Counted from the stretch's first letter, positions 1-8,857 are shown. The stretch is DNA of 64,000 bases from Endozoicomonas gorgoniicola (GCF_025562715.2 NZ_JAPFCC010000001.1:2064501-2128500), one strand, 5' to 3'. Numbers and translations are program-made. Notes: a model not told the origin generated them from the letters alone.

Positions 1-48
1 TCATTTTCAACCTCATTTGGGTGCGTAAAAGTGTGTGTATTTGCTCAT

Positions 49-70
49 AAAAACGTGCCAAAAACGTGCC
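49..70. repeat. Tandem 11-bp direct repeat
   Basis: The 11-mer AAAAACGTGCC occurs twice back to back. It lies about 130 bp beyond the end of the first gene. Bases 1-201 contain no gene that I can support. The role is unknown; it could be part of an operator or simple duplication. Confidence 0.5.
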
Positions 71-201
71 AAGGTGATTCAGCCTGAATCGCCTATCAGA
101 TTTCTTCCGATCCCTTGTGAGAGAACGTTGGTCTGACAGGTACACAGGGCAAGTACCAAGAAGTTTTACGGCCTGTTGAATCATCGAATGAATCAACATT
201 T

Positions 202-900
202 TCATGACAGTTTTGCTTTTTTTAAAGCTCTGTATATCGACGGCTGACTGGTCTCCAGAACTCGGGCAATCTCCCGTTGTGACATGCCCTGTAAAGAAAG
301 TTGGTGGGCTCTGGCAGCCAGAGAATCACCTTCTGTTATCTCAACTTCTTCTACCTCCTGAGCAGAAAAGACATTTGGGTAAGGCTCTTCTGAAGCAGAT
401 AATTGATGCACATTGCATCGCATCACCTGCTCATAAGCCCCCTGAACTTTGTTGGCTCTATGGGGCTGAGGCATAGGCCCCCACTGAAAGATAATTTTCA
501 GCAGTGATGCTTCGATATCCAGTTCTCCCAGGCTGACACCCTGCTCTACCCGTTGCTCAAAAAATTTGCTCAGATCATTCCCGTCAATCAGCATCGGGTA
601 TTCATTACCCAACACATGGCAGATATTGTTTTTCGCAGCTTCCAGGGCTGCAAAAAAGTCATTCACCCGCCAGCACTGGCTTCCTTCTGACCGGAGTACA
701 TCAACCCCGACCTGCACCTGAGGGTGATCAGAACCTAATTTTGTCACCAGCTCCTTTTGCAGCTTCATACGCTGCATCTGGGACTCTGTTTTTGCTTTCC
801 AGTTAGCAGCTTCTTCAGCAGTCACAAAATAACCGACCTTTTGCCGTTGGCGGCCATTAATCCAGACCGTGGCCCGGCTTTTGATCTTTGTTGATGACAT
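202..900 (-). CDS. SOS-linked HTH protein with integrase-arm-like N-terminus
   Basis: A 232-residue protein of unknown function. The first ~45 residues (basic, WINGRQRQKVGYFVTAEEA) resemble the AP2-like arm-binding domain at the N-terminus of phage-type integrases, but no tyrosine-recombinase catalytic domain follows. The last ~35 residues (LSLQGMSQREIARVLETS) form a resolvase-type helix-turn-helix. It is therefore probably a DNA-binding accessory or regulatory protein of the mobile element. The start is well supported: AGGAGGTGAACT precedes the ATG. A consensus LexA box lies 87 bp upstream, so SOS induction is likely. It is separated from the VWA gene upstream by a terminator, so it is its own transcription unit. 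Confidence 0.75.
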   Translation of the reverse strand: MSSTKIKSRATVWINGRQRQKVGYFVTAEEAANWKAKTESQMQRMKLQKELVTKLGSDHPQVQVGVDVLRSEGSQCWRVNDFFAALEAAKNNICHVLGNEYPMLIDGNDLSKFFEQRVEQGVSLGELDIEASLLKIIFQWGPMPQPHRANKVQGAYEQVMRCNVHQLSASEEPYPNVFSAQEVEEVEITEGDSLAARAHQLSLQGMSQREIARVLETSQPSIYRALKKAKLS

Positions 901-986
901 AGTTCACCTCCTATACGAAACGAATATAAAGAGGTACCGGATTGTGTTTATGATGGGTTGTGGCATGGTTCACTCAAAACTAGCGA

Positions 987-1006
987 CACTGTATTTATAT
1001 ACAGCA
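987..1006 (-). promoter_or_regulatory. LexA (SOS) box
   Basis: CACTGTATTTATATACAGCA contains CTGT-N8-ACAG with an all-AT centre, matching the gammaproteobacterial LexA consensus. It lies upstream of the HTH gene starting at 900; no other gene starts nearby. Confidence 0.75.
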
Positions 1007-1052
1007 TGCTGCAATCTGGCAAATTTCCAACATAAACAACTCTGATTTCAAC

Positions 1053-1088
1053 CAAAAAATGCCACTCACTGCAAAAATGCAATGAGTG
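1053..1088 (-). terminator. Rho-independent terminator after the VWA gene
   Basis: An 11-bp stem (1063-1073 with 1078-1088, one mismatch) is followed on the minus strand by GCATTTTTT. It lies just past the stop of the VWA gene at 1101. Confidence 0.75.
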
Positions 1089-1100
1089 ACACTTTTAAGT

Positions 1101-2867
1101 TCATAGGATTAGCCAGTCACGGGTTAAAGTAAATAATGAAGACTTTAACTGGCTTAACTGATCAATCATCAGGCTCTTCGGAAACAGGTTTTTCACCAAA
1201 GGAACATTGATTCCCAACCCCACCACATCTATCCCTGACTGCTGACAACGACTCACCAGATCGACTACCGCATCGTGATGCTCACAGTCAGGCGCTCCAT
1301 CCGTAATCATCAGAATTAGGCGACGTTCCGCCTTTGCCTGACAGATTTGGTGAACCGCATGCCACAATCCGGTGGCCATGGGTGTTGAGTCGTGGCTGTC
1401 CAGAGCCACCAGTGTTTGAGCTACCTTTTGAGTAGGCTCTTGACCTGTGACGATAGGAAAGACTCTATCTTCTCTGGTACCCGGATAAGCCGATGCTGAA
1501 ACAGTGACTCCGTTTATCTGCTTCAGTGCATAGACCAGCGCCAGAACCGCTTCCCTTGCCAGCGGCATCCTTACTGCCATGGAAGAAGAAATATCCAGCG
1601 AGATATGAACGGTGGCATTGATAGTGATGGATTCTGCCCGTCGTTTGAAAAGACGACCATCATCTAACGCTATTCTGTGCAACCGTTTGCCATCTATCCG
1701 GGTACCTCTCTTGCCTGTGCGATCTCTGGTGAGCGTTTTGGCCTGAACCAGTCCGGTTAGCTGTGCGGCTAAACGGGTGGATTCTGACTGCACTTTCCAG
1801 AGCAAGTCTTTGGCGGCCTGCCTGTCCTCATCTGTCGTCACCACCGCATCCAGTCCTGGTGTTGTGGTGATGGCTGACAGGCCTGAAGACTGCTCGCAAC
1901 TCCATGACTCCAGCTCTCCGGCGACCGTTTCAAACAGGTCATCCGGCCAGTCCTGATCGGTAGATTCCAGAATTTGTTTCAAGCTCTCTTTTTGGAGCAA
2001 CAGGTCTTCAGCCTTGTCTGAAGCATCGCCATTGTCTGAAACGTCCTGGTTACTACTTCCACACGAATGTTCAGGATTATCATCTTCTCTTTCCTCAGAA
2101 TCGGATTCCTGCTCACCACCTGACACAGAATCTGTTTTACCCTCCTGATCCTGTGCTTCTGGTTCTTGAGAACCTCTCTCCTGTTCTTCTGACGAATTCT
2201 CCGGTTTATCAGAACCTTCCTCACCAGAATCTTTGCTGTCAGAATTTTCATTGCTGAGATTCTGAAACAAAGCGATGATCTGGTCAGCCAACGTCAGAGC
2301 TTCCCTTGTGCTGTTCAAATCGGGAACCTGCTTTAACAGTCCATTCAGTGAGTCCAGTAACTGTTTGGGAAAACAGGCTTTCATCACTTCACGGGCTTTT
2401 ATTGCTTCCTGCTTCAGAGCCTTCTGATCCAGCACTTCAAACCGCAAGATAGACAGCAAAGCGTCGTTCAGCACCTTCACAGGCGGGTCACTCTTGTCCG
2501 GCGCACTTAATCGACCTTCAGTCACCAACTGGTGAACGACACCCGCAAGAGAAAAAGCAGCACCGGGGTATTCCCGGCTGATGGCTTTTTCAATGCGAAT
2601 GTCTTCTAAAAGGTTGGTCAGTCTGCGCCGAAGGGCTGAACCTTCATAGTCTAAAAAGAAGTTCGTGTAACGGACATGAGCCGCTTCATGACTCAAGTAA
2701 CCCCATGCCAGCTTTTCCTGCTCTGGCCGTTGCGGGTCAAAGGCGGGTAGCCAGATACTTTCACCATCGGTGCAAGCCCTGCGACCAGCGACTTCAACCC
2801 GAACGCCCATTTTCCTGCCCAATGCACTGCCAACGATGGGTAGTGCTTTCTGTAAAACAGGAGCCAT
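1101..2867 (-). CDS. CobT-like zincin/VWA protein (partner of the CobS-like ATPase)
   Basis: About 588 residues. An HEAAH zinc-peptidase-like motif lies near residue 60. A long acidic low-complexity linker (~205-300, rich in Glu, Asp, Ser) follows. A C-terminal von Willebrand A domain (~425-585) shows the MIDAS pattern DISSSM, STPMATG and TDGAPD. This is the layout of CobT-like proteins, which pair with MoxR/CobS AAA+ ATPases. A CobS-like gene is known next to bet/exo in SXT/R391 elements, role undefined; cobalamin synthesis is unlikely here. The ATG at 2867 is preferred over an upstream TTG because AGAGG lies at usable distance. It ends the bet operon and is preceded by a hairpin terminator. 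Confidence 0.8.
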   Translation of the reverse strand: MAPVLQKALPIVGSALGRKMGVRVEVAGRRACTDGESIWLPAFDPQRPEQEKLAWGYLSHEAAHVRYTNFFLDYEGSALRRRLTNLLEDIRIEKAISREYPGAAFSLAGVVHQLVTEGRLSAPDKSDPPVKVLNDALLSILRFEVLDQKALKQEAIKAREVMKACFPKQLLDSLNGLLKQVPDLNSTREALTLADQIIALFQNLSNENSDSKDSGEEGSDKPENSSEEQERGSQEPEAQDQEGKTDSVSGGEQESDSEEREDDNPEHSCGSSNQDVSDNGDASDKAEDLLLQKESLKQILESTDQDWPDDLFETVAGELESWSCEQSSGLSAITTTPGLDAVVTTDEDRQAAKDLLWKVQSESTRLAAQLTGLVQAKTLTRDRTGKRGTRIDGKRLHRIALDDGRLFKRRAESITINATVHISLDISSSMAVRMPLAREAVLALVYALKQINGVTVSASAYPGTREDRVFPIVTGQEPTQKVAQTLVALDSHDSTPMATGLWHAVHQICQAKAERRLILMITDGAPDCEHHDAVVDLVSRCQQSGIDVVGLGINVPLVKNLFPKSLMIDQLSQLKSSLFTLTRDWLIL

Positions 2868-2896
2868 ATCCAAATACCTCTCTATCTATATAAAAG

Positions 2897-2938
2897 AAAA
2901 AAGGGACATAGCACCTGCCCAGGCGGGCACTATGTCCC
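2897..2938 (-). terminator. Intra-operon terminator/attenuator before the VWA gene
   Basis: The stem GGGACATAG/CTATGTCCC (2903-2911 with 2930-2938) has an inner GC-rich stem and is followed on the minus strand by TTTTTT. It sits only ~30 bp upstream of the VWA start and ~45 bp downstream of the DUF3150 stop, so it should reduce read-through into the last gene. Confidence 0.75.
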
Positions 2939-2984
2939 GCCAGGGCTTTTTATCGTAAAAGACAGCGTCCTTTAAAAAGACGCT

Positions 2985-3977
2985 TTAGAAGTAGAAAGTG
3001 GCTGTGGTGTTTGTTTCCTCTGGCACCACGACCGGTTCCTCAATAACAGGCTCTTTCTGAGACCCTGTGTCGTTGACCTCTGGCAATTGATCCACCTCCA
3101 ATGGTTCCTGCATCTTTACAGGTTCCCTTCTGGGATAATCAATAGCCGTCAGCCCTTCTGCACAACGTTCCATTTGTTCCACAGAGCACAACAGCAACAC
3201 TCGCTCCATCAGCTGAGTCAGCACCTCACCTTCCAGCGCACCGCTATTGGGTAACTGCGCTAACCCGGCATCCAGCCGCTGCACTATGGGAGCAATACCG
3301 GGATCAACAAAAGCCAGTCCGTGTAGTTTATCCCTGAGCCGTAGAATCGGGTTCAGGGCTTTACGGGTGACTTTTTCTTTCCCTCGGAAGGTCTGCTCAA
3401 ACAAGGTCTGAGCATCCCGACTGATTTCCTCCCGCAATGCGCTGCCCAGCTGATTGACCTGTTGGTTCAGGTTATCGGGCTGAGGCGATGCCACCACTTT
3501 GTAAGTCGTGTAACCAAACTGGAAACGCTGACCTACGTGCTGAACATCCGGCACGGCATTCCTGATCGCTTCGGCAAAATCAGGATGGGCATTCACCCAT
3601 TCCTGAATATGCTGGTCGTAGCGAGTCAGAAAGGTCTGCTTTTCCTGATTGAAGTCCTGCTGCACCTGATCCAGTTTCAGGCTTAAACCTGAAATGGAGT
3701 GATCCGGCACCGCATAGCCTCCCAGAAACCGCACTCCTTCTCTGGCACAAAGCCGACACGCCTGATCCCTCAGGCGATGGAACGGCTTCAGCACTTCCCG
3801 CTTGCACAGTTTCTTGCTGCCCAGCGACACCACTTCATCAGACGGCAGTTGCCCGCCTTTGCCCAGAACCAAATCCTCTGGTTTCAGACGACGAGCGCCT
3901 GACCAGATGGAACAGTCCAAAGCAATTACGGACATTTGATCGAGTATTTGCGTCACTGTGGTATGAGTTGTACTCAT
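2985..3977 (-). CDS. DUF3150 family protein
   Basis: A 330-residue, largely helical soluble protein matching the DUF3150 family that accompanies CobS-like ATPases and VWA proteins in mobile elements. No catalytic motif is visible. It carries several Cys in CRLCARE around residue 70, and the C-terminal ~50 residues are acidic and Pro-rich. Its ATG overlaps the stop of the CobS-like gene as ATGA (3974-3977), so the two are probably translationally coupled. It may adapt or regulate the AAA+/VWA pair, but that is inference. Confidence 0.75.
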   Translation of the reverse strand: MSTTHTTVTQILDQMSVIALDCSIWSGARRLKPEDLVLGKGGQLPSDEVVSLGSKKLCKREVLKPFHRLRDQACRLCAREGVRFLGGYAVPDHSISGLSLKLDQVQQDFNQEKQTFLTRYDQHIQEWVNAHPDFAEAIRNAVPDVQHVGQRFQFGYTTYKVVASPQPDNLNQQVNQLGSALREEISRDAQTLFEQTFRGKEKVTRKALNPILRLRDKLHGLAFVDPGIAPIVQRLDAGLAQLPNSGALEGEVLTQLMERVLLLCSVEQMERCAEGLTAIDYPRREPVKMQEPLEVDQLPEVNDTGSQKEPVIEEPVVVPEETNTTATFYF

Positions 3978-4975
3978 GATTCATGACCTCCTTCCCACAG
4001 TTCCCCAAACACGTCACTGGCTATCCGGTGAATCGCCTGCCGTTCTGCCAGTTCCACTCTGGCGGTCAGGGCTTGCTCCAGAGCGTATTCAAACACCCTC
4101 GGCGCACCCTGAAACCTCAGCGATAGCCTTGCCCAGCGCACCAGCCCACGAGTGGACAATGTAACACTGAGCTGTGACTCCCCTTCCCCTCTTCCATTAG
4201 CGTCACCAGTGAACAGACGACGAACCTCGTTGGCGAGCTTCACCATCTTTTCCCTGACGATGGTTGGAAGGTCTGGCACCACCTGGTCCAGAATCATTAT
4301 CTCAGTGAACTCATCGGGATAGTCCACTTCGATACAACGGAAGCGGTCTAACCAGGCCAGTGACTGTCGCAGAACACCCTGATACAAGCCACTGCCGTCA
4401 CCTGCTCCGGCACTGTTACCTGTGGCAACAAACCGAAACCTTGGATGCACCGGAATAATCTCTCCGCCGTTCTGCGCCAATACGAGAGGCGCACCGTCCA
4501 GCAGATCGTACAATCCGGCCAGCTCTGCGGGATCGGCCACATCCATTTCATCCATGATAAGGATATGACCTTCCTTAACCGCAGTACTCAATGCCCCGTA
4601 CTGAAAAGGCGTTGCACCCTTATCAAGAACCTTCTGACCCAGAAGGTCGTCCAGTTCCATTCTTCCGTGAACGGGTACCATCTGTGTAGGCCAGTGCAAC
4701 CTTGCAGCCGCCTGAACCACCAGACTGGTTTTGCCGCAACCTGTCGGCCCCGTCAGGTACAAGCCATCACCTTCAGGGTTATCGAGAAACGCCAGCAACT
4801 TACGCAGCCGGTCTCTGTCAAACACATAAGGCTGAACAGTCGGTACTGCCGGATGCCCACACTCCTGAAAACCTTCGAGCAGGATGAGTTGATTCGTATC
4901 CAGGTCAAAGGTTTCATTCAGTTCATAAAAAGCAGGCTGTAAAGCCGCTGGCATAGACTGAACTTCAGTTTCCAT
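3974..4975 (-). CDS. cobS-like: MoxR/CobS-like AAA+ ATPase
   Basis: A 333-residue AAA+ ATPase. Walker A is GPTGCGKTS (~residue 80), Walker B is HILIMDEMD (~140) with an adjacent VADPAELAGLYDLLDG segment, sensor 1 is FRFVATGNS, and an arginine-finger region follows. This is the MoxR/CobS type that works with VWA-domain partners, here encoded two genes downstream. SXT/R391 elements carry a cobS-like gene next to exo and bet. The substrate is unknown. A GC-rich hairpin with a T tract lies about 30 bp upstream of its ATG. Confidence 0.88.
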   Translation of the reverse strand: METEVQSMPAALQPAFYELNETFDLDTNQLILLEGFQECGHPAVPTVQPYVFDRDRLRKLLAFLDNPEGDGLYLTGPTGCGKTSLVVQAAARLHWPTQMVPVHGRMELDDLLGQKVLDKGATPFQYGALSTAVKEGHILIMDEMDVADPAELAGLYDLLDGAPLVLAQNGGEIIPVHPRFRFVATGNSAGAGDGSGLYQGVLRQSLAWLDRFRCIEVDYPDEFTEIMILDQVVPDLPTIVREKMVKLANEVRRLFTGDANGRGEGESQLSVTLSTRGLVRWARLSLRFQGAPRVFEYALEQALTARVELAERQAIHRIASDVFGELWEGGHES

Positions 4976-5002
4976 CGTTAATTTCCTGCCACTTCGTAAA
5001 AT

Positions 5003-5047
5003 AAAAAAAGGGCAGGAACCCTCCCCGGATGGAGAAGGTCACTGCCC
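5003..5047 (-). terminator. Intra-operon terminator/attenuator before cobS-like gene
   Basis: The stem GGGCAG/CTGCCC (5010-5015 with 5042-5047, extended by ACC/GGT pairs) is followed on the minus strand by T7 (5009-5003). It lies between the exonuclease stop (5072) and the cobS-like ATG (4975). Confidence 0.7.
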
Positions 5048-5071
5048 CACCCGGGTTAAGTAAATGTTGAA

Positions 5072-6106
5072 TCAGAAATAGAAGCTCTGGTGACTCACGG
5101 TTGGGTTACGGTCCAACAGCTCGTTGCCTGCTCCATTTAGTCCTGATTCACTGTCGTTCATTCCTTTGTCCAGCAGGGTCACCCTCACCTGCTCCCTGCC
5201 CTTACGGCGGAAAGCATCAAGATCAGGTAACGCCAGCTGGTGTTGCTGACACAAGGCCTCCAAAGCCTTTTGGTAGTCCACGGAACCGGCGCAATCACTG
5301 CGGCAGATTCGCAAATCATCCGACTCAGCCACCCGAAAAGCGCCCATCAACTTCTGCAACTCATGTTGCATCAGCTTCTGCTGAGACTTTCCGTGGTTCA
5401 GTTCTTCCTTTAGCTCATCCAGATGTAACTGACGACGGCGATAAACCGTTGCGAGCTTGTGCCATTGCGCCTGTTCTGACAGACCTTGCGGCACAAATAC
5501 ATCCAGATTCGGGTCTTTGTCCGGCTCATCCCCTTTTTCCACCCGCTGCCAGAACGCTTCTGCTTCCTGCTGCAACGGTTGGATGAGGCTCTCATCCCTG
5601 TTGATACAGACCGGCAGAATCGGCATGCCTTTGTGGTAAAAGCAGAGCCAGGCTCTGGGCGCATCCGCAACCAGCATCTGAAACTGCACCTGCACCAATG
5701 CACGTCGATAGCCTTCCGCCTGATCCTTCAACGTCTTCACTTCCTCATAAACCTTCTGGCACGGTGCTTTCAGCTCTACCGGAATACCATCTTTGGTCAT
5801 TCCGTCAAAGCTGGCGCGTAGCCTTGGGTTCTGCTCCCACTCACCGCAAATCGGCAAAAGAGGTGCATCACCCAAAGCCTGTTCCATCCGATTCCGGGCA
5901 TCGTCTTCATCCTCAATGCCTCGCTGGACATGGGGGTTAGACGACAAATCCGGCTCCTCCAGGAGCCCGGACTTCTCTGCCCAAAGCTGCCAACGTGATT
6001 TATAAGGTGATTGCCCCAAGATCACAGCAGCATCACTGGCGGTAATACCTCCACGACGCCAGTCCAGCCACACCTGCGACCGCTGCTCAAGATTGACCGT
6101 TTTCAT
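5072..6106 (-). CDS. exo: YqaJ/lambda-type alkaline exonuclease (Exo)
   Basis: About 344 residues. The N-terminus WLDWRRGGITASDAAVILGQSPY is the start of YqaJ-like viral recombinases. Catalytic elements visible are RASFDG (~105) and the VELK E-x-K motif (~120), followed by QVQFQML. It should digest 5' ends of dsDNA to give 3' single strands for Bet. The C-terminal part contains a coiled-coil-like stretch (~230-260). I prefer the ATG at 6106, with GAGG 8 nt upstream, over a TTG at 6124 inside the end of bet. It follows bet by 10 bp, as in SXT-type elements. Confidence 0.88.
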   Translation of the reverse strand: MKTVNLEQRSQVWLDWRRGGITASDAAVILGQSPYKSRWQLWAEKSGLLEEPDLSSNPHVQRGIEDEDDARNRMEQALGDAPLLPICGEWEQNPRLRASFDGMTKDGIPVELKAPCQKVYEEVKTLKDQAEGYRRALVQVQFQMLVADAPRAWLCFYHKGMPILPVCINRDESLIQPLQQEAEAFWQRVEKGDEPDKDPNLDVFVPQGLSEQAQWHKLATVYRRRQLHLDELKEELNHGKSQQKLMQHELQKLMGAFRVAESDDLRICRSDCAGSVDYQKALEALCQQHQLALPDLDAFRRKGREQVRVTLLDKGMNDSESGLNGAGNELLDRNPTVSHQSFYF

Positions 6107-6116
6107 AAGGTCAGCC

Positions 6117-7097
6117 TCACGCAACAGAAGCCGGTGGTACTGAAGCCGCCTGTGCTTCGTCCAACCGAAACAGGCAGTAATTCAGGGCATTGCCATCGTC
6201 CTTAAACCGCTCCTGGGCAAAACCCTGGGCGGCGGTAAAAGCGCCTGTCCCTTTAGCCCGATCCACAATCTGGTCGATAAACGACAAAACTTGTGGTTCC
6301 AGATCGCTGGGTTCGGGTACTTCATCAGAAATTACATCCTTTTCTGGCAGTAACTCTCCTGACATTTCAGCCAACGCCTCATCAAAAACATCCGGTTCAG
6401 ACGACACAGGCTGTGGTTTATCCCTTTCCTGAACACTGTCTAGCTCAACGGGATTTGATTCGGCTTCACGCAGGTCTGGTACCGGTTCACCCAGCTGGGT
6501 TTCCAGTAGCCGTTCCGCTTCATCCGGTTCAAATAAACCACTGAGTCCATAAGCAATCCTGATTGCCTGAATTTGCGACTTGTGCCGAAGCATGCGCTTT
6601 GGGCAAGTCTGCCAGGGGCCAGGAAACTTCTTGCCATTCTTTATCACAGCAGGCCGGTACAGCTCATCCAGATACTCACGCACCCGAATCGCATGTTCCC
6701 GATCTTTGCGATGCACAATACATTCCATCCACGGGTGACAGGCTTTCATATCTTCATCGAAGGTAATCAACTCATCGGGATAACTGAACTCCATACCATC
6801 GCTTTGAGGGTAGGAATTCATAATGGATGTCCAGCCATCAATGGAAATCACAGGCAGCACTCCGCCTTTTCTGTCGGATAGCGCCCATATCTGACGAATG
6901 AAGGGATTCAGCCCATAGGTGTCTGCCACAGACAGCAAAGACATCAGTTGCTCCCGGGAAGGAAGCGCACCGTTTTGCTGCCTGAAAGCAGTCTGCGCCA
7001 AGGTATTCAATAACTCATCTTCACCAAAGCCATAACGCTCCGCAAAACGAGCCACCAGATCATTAGTACTATCATGCATACTATTAGCGGTAACCAT
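6117..7097 (-). CDS. bet: RecT/Bet-family single-strand annealing protein
   Basis: A 326-residue Bet/RecT homologue. The N-terminal ~200 residues contain the family pattern (LLSVADTYGLNPFIRQIWA, VISIDGWTSIMN, WMECIVHRKD, PKRMLRHKSQIQAIRIAYGL). The rest is an acidic tail typical of the group. It anneals ssDNA for RecA-independent recombination together with Exo; the SXT homologues promote ICE hybrid formation. AAGGAGA precedes the ATG. An ISL3 element is inserted 23 bp upstream of the start, so the native promoter is now separated by 1.3 kb. Confidence 0.9.
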   Translation of the reverse strand: MVTANSMHDSTNDLVARFAERYGFGEDELLNTLAQTAFRQQNGALPSREQLMSLLSVADTYGLNPFIRQIWALSDRKGGVLPVISIDGWTSIMNSYPQSDGMEFSYPDELITFDEDMKACHPWMECIVHRKDREHAIRVREYLDELYRPAVIKNGKKFPGPWQTCPKRMLRHKSQIQAIRIAYGLSGLFEPDEAERLLETQLGEPVPDLREAESNPVELDSVQERDKPQPVSSEPDVFDEALAEMSGELLPEKDVISDEVPEPSDLEPQVLSFIDQIVDRAKGTGAFTAAQGFAQERFKDDGNALNYCLFRLDEAQAASVPPASVA

Positions 7098-7119
7098 AGA
7101 AGTTCTCCTTAAAACAAAA

Positions 7120-8449
7120 GGTTCTTCCCTGTTTTAAGTGGGTAGTTTTCAACGATGTACGCCAGTGGGGTACAAGTCCAAGCCTCCAAGATGAAAGTAG
7201 ATCGCTGTCTTATATCTTTCACGGTTTCGAAAGCCACAAGCCCGATTCTTCAAACTCTGAATCTTGCTGTTCACTCCCTCTGCTCGACCGTTATTAGCCT
7301 CAAGGACAATAGCGTTGATGATACCCCACAAGTGCTCTTTGACCGTTCTGGCAACTTCTTTTATGGGCTCAAGCCGACATCTCTGCGCCCAGCATAGCCA
7401 CCTCTTCCAGGCCTTGATTGCCCAAGCTCTGGACTTGTAATTCCATAAGCTCATTGCCATTTGCCGGATGGCCCAGGCGCGAGCTGTTTTAAGTGTCGAG
7501 TTTCTCAGTGGTTCGAAGTTATCCCACTGCTCTTCAGACATGTTTTCAGGGTTAGTCAGCCAGTCGTAGCGAGTCCCCTTAAGCAGCTCTACACCTTGGT
7601 TTACAAGGGCTTTGTTCTCTTCTATCCGAACCTTGTTGACAGCTTTACCCAGAGACTGAGCAACGTGAAACTTATCAAATGCAATCTTCTGATCTGCGTC
7701 TGGAACATTCTCACTGACTGACTTGATGTAAGCCTTGGACATGTCCATCGTCACGCATTCGATCCCCTCTTTATGGTCATAGGGCAGTGTGTCAAAGTAC
7801 TCGTTGAGACTGTCACTTTTACGGTCATCAGAAACGTGAATAACAACGCCTTGGTCGTGGTCAGTGACCACTGTGACGTATTCATGATGCTTTTGAAATG
7901 AGGTTTCATCAACAGCGATTCGTTTTGGTGGCTTAGCATCACGACGAGCCAGTCCTCTCTTCACTGCACGCTGCTGAATACCGTCTATGGCATTCCAACC
8001 AAGCTTCATTTGTCGTGCAACTGCCTTCGTAGTTGCCTCCTTTAGCCAGTCAATAACAAGGGCTTCAAACAGAGCTGTATATCGAGAGTCAGATTCAGCC
8101 CAGGGCACATTGATGGCTAACACCTTATGCTCAGGGCACTGGGTCCGTGGAACCCTGGCAACTAGAATAGTCTGAAACTGACAGGTATCCAGATGACGCC
8201 ACTTCTGAGTGATGTGGTCGTAGCCAGAGCAGGGCTTATCGCAAACACTGCATTTGCAGGCCTTTTTACCATTGTGTTCAATGAATACCCGAACCTGTTG
8301 ATCCTGTAATGACAATTCAACTTCAGAAACGAACCAAGGAGACTCAATACCCAGTATTTGAGAATAGAGTTGCTTATCACGCATCGGTGCATCCTTGCAT
8401 TGAGTGCTTCAGAATATAATAAATCACCCACTCAAATTGAGGAAGAGCC
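7120..8449 (-). mobile_element. Intact ISL3-family insertion sequence
   Basis: A 1330-bp element. The termini GGTTCTTCCCTGTTTTAAGT and, on the other strand, GGCTCTTCCTCAATTTGAGT form imperfect inverted repeats continuing into GGGT. It is flanked by a perfect 8-bp target duplication AAACAAAA (7112-7119 and 8450-8457), the size expected for ISL3. One transposase gene fills it. Confidence 0.95.
7149..8384 (-). CDS. tnpA: ISL3-family transposase
   Basis: A 411-residue DDE transposase of the ISL3 type. The N-terminal zinc-ribbon-like Cys cluster (CKCSVCDKPC) is followed by WRHLDTC and RVPRTQCPEH motifs, then the DDE_Tnp_ISL3 domain (KRIAVDETSFQKHHEYVTVVTD, VTMDMSKAYI, DKFHVAQ). No frameshift or internal stop is seen and the element ends are intact, so it may be active. 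Confidence 0.93.
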   Translation of the reverse strand: MRDKQLYSQILGIESPWFVSEVELSLQDQQVRVFIEHNGKKACKCSVCDKPCSGYDHITQKWRHLDTCQFQTILVARVPRTQCPEHKVLAINVPWAESDSRYTALFEALVIDWLKEATTKAVARQMKLGWNAIDGIQQRAVKRGLARRDAKPPKRIAVDETSFQKHHEYVTVVTDHDQGVVIHVSDDRKSDSLNEYFDTLPYDHKEGIECVTMDMSKAYIKSVSENVPDADQKIAFDKFHVAQSLGKAVNKVRIEENKALVNQGVELLKGTRYDWLTNPENMSEEQWDNFEPLRNSTLKTARAWAIRQMAMSLWNYKSRAWAIKAWKRWLCWAQRCRLEPIKEVARTVKEHLWGIINAIVLEANNGRAEGVNSKIQSLKNRACGFRNRERYKTAIYFHLGGLDLYPTGVHR

Positions 8450-8857
8450 AAACAAAAAGGCAGAACTTCCCTGCATGACAGAGAGGTTCTGCCATGCAGA
8501 AGGCGCAGAGTGTTTTTGACAAGTAATGGCAAGTCAGAAAGCTCATACGTCGTTTGGAACGTCACCTAAGTGACGGGGGAAGACAAGGCAGTGGACAAAG
8601 CCATCACCTTATTTTGAAAACCAGCTTTCGCTGTCAGCCTTCAAGCGTATCGAACGACACAGACCATTCAGCCAATCTCCGGAAAAACCACACTGCTGCG
8701 AATGCCTGAACTGCCGGGTCAGCAGAGACTCTAACCTGTGTGGCCGAACAACCTTTTCATCATAATCGTCACTGGCTTAACCCTGGGGGGGTGAAAGCCG
8801 GCTCCTGATGAGCAGGTAAAAGGAGAATTAACTATAGGACAGAGGAACAGATATTCA
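8450..8857. other. Gene-free stretch with hairpin; former upstream region of bet
   Basis: No convincing gene. An 8-bp inverted repeat GGCAGAAC/GTTCTGCC (8459-8466 with 8486-8493) lies immediately right of the ISL3 target duplication and was originally just upstream of bet. A G7 run occurs near 8785 and a purine-rich AAAAGGAGA near 8818. The promoter of the bet operon was probably here. Confidence 0.45.

Noticed and set aside
1..201. C-terminal end of an integrase or other gene at the left window edge
   Set aside because: Frames are short and broken by stops; only a tandem 11-mer could be supported.
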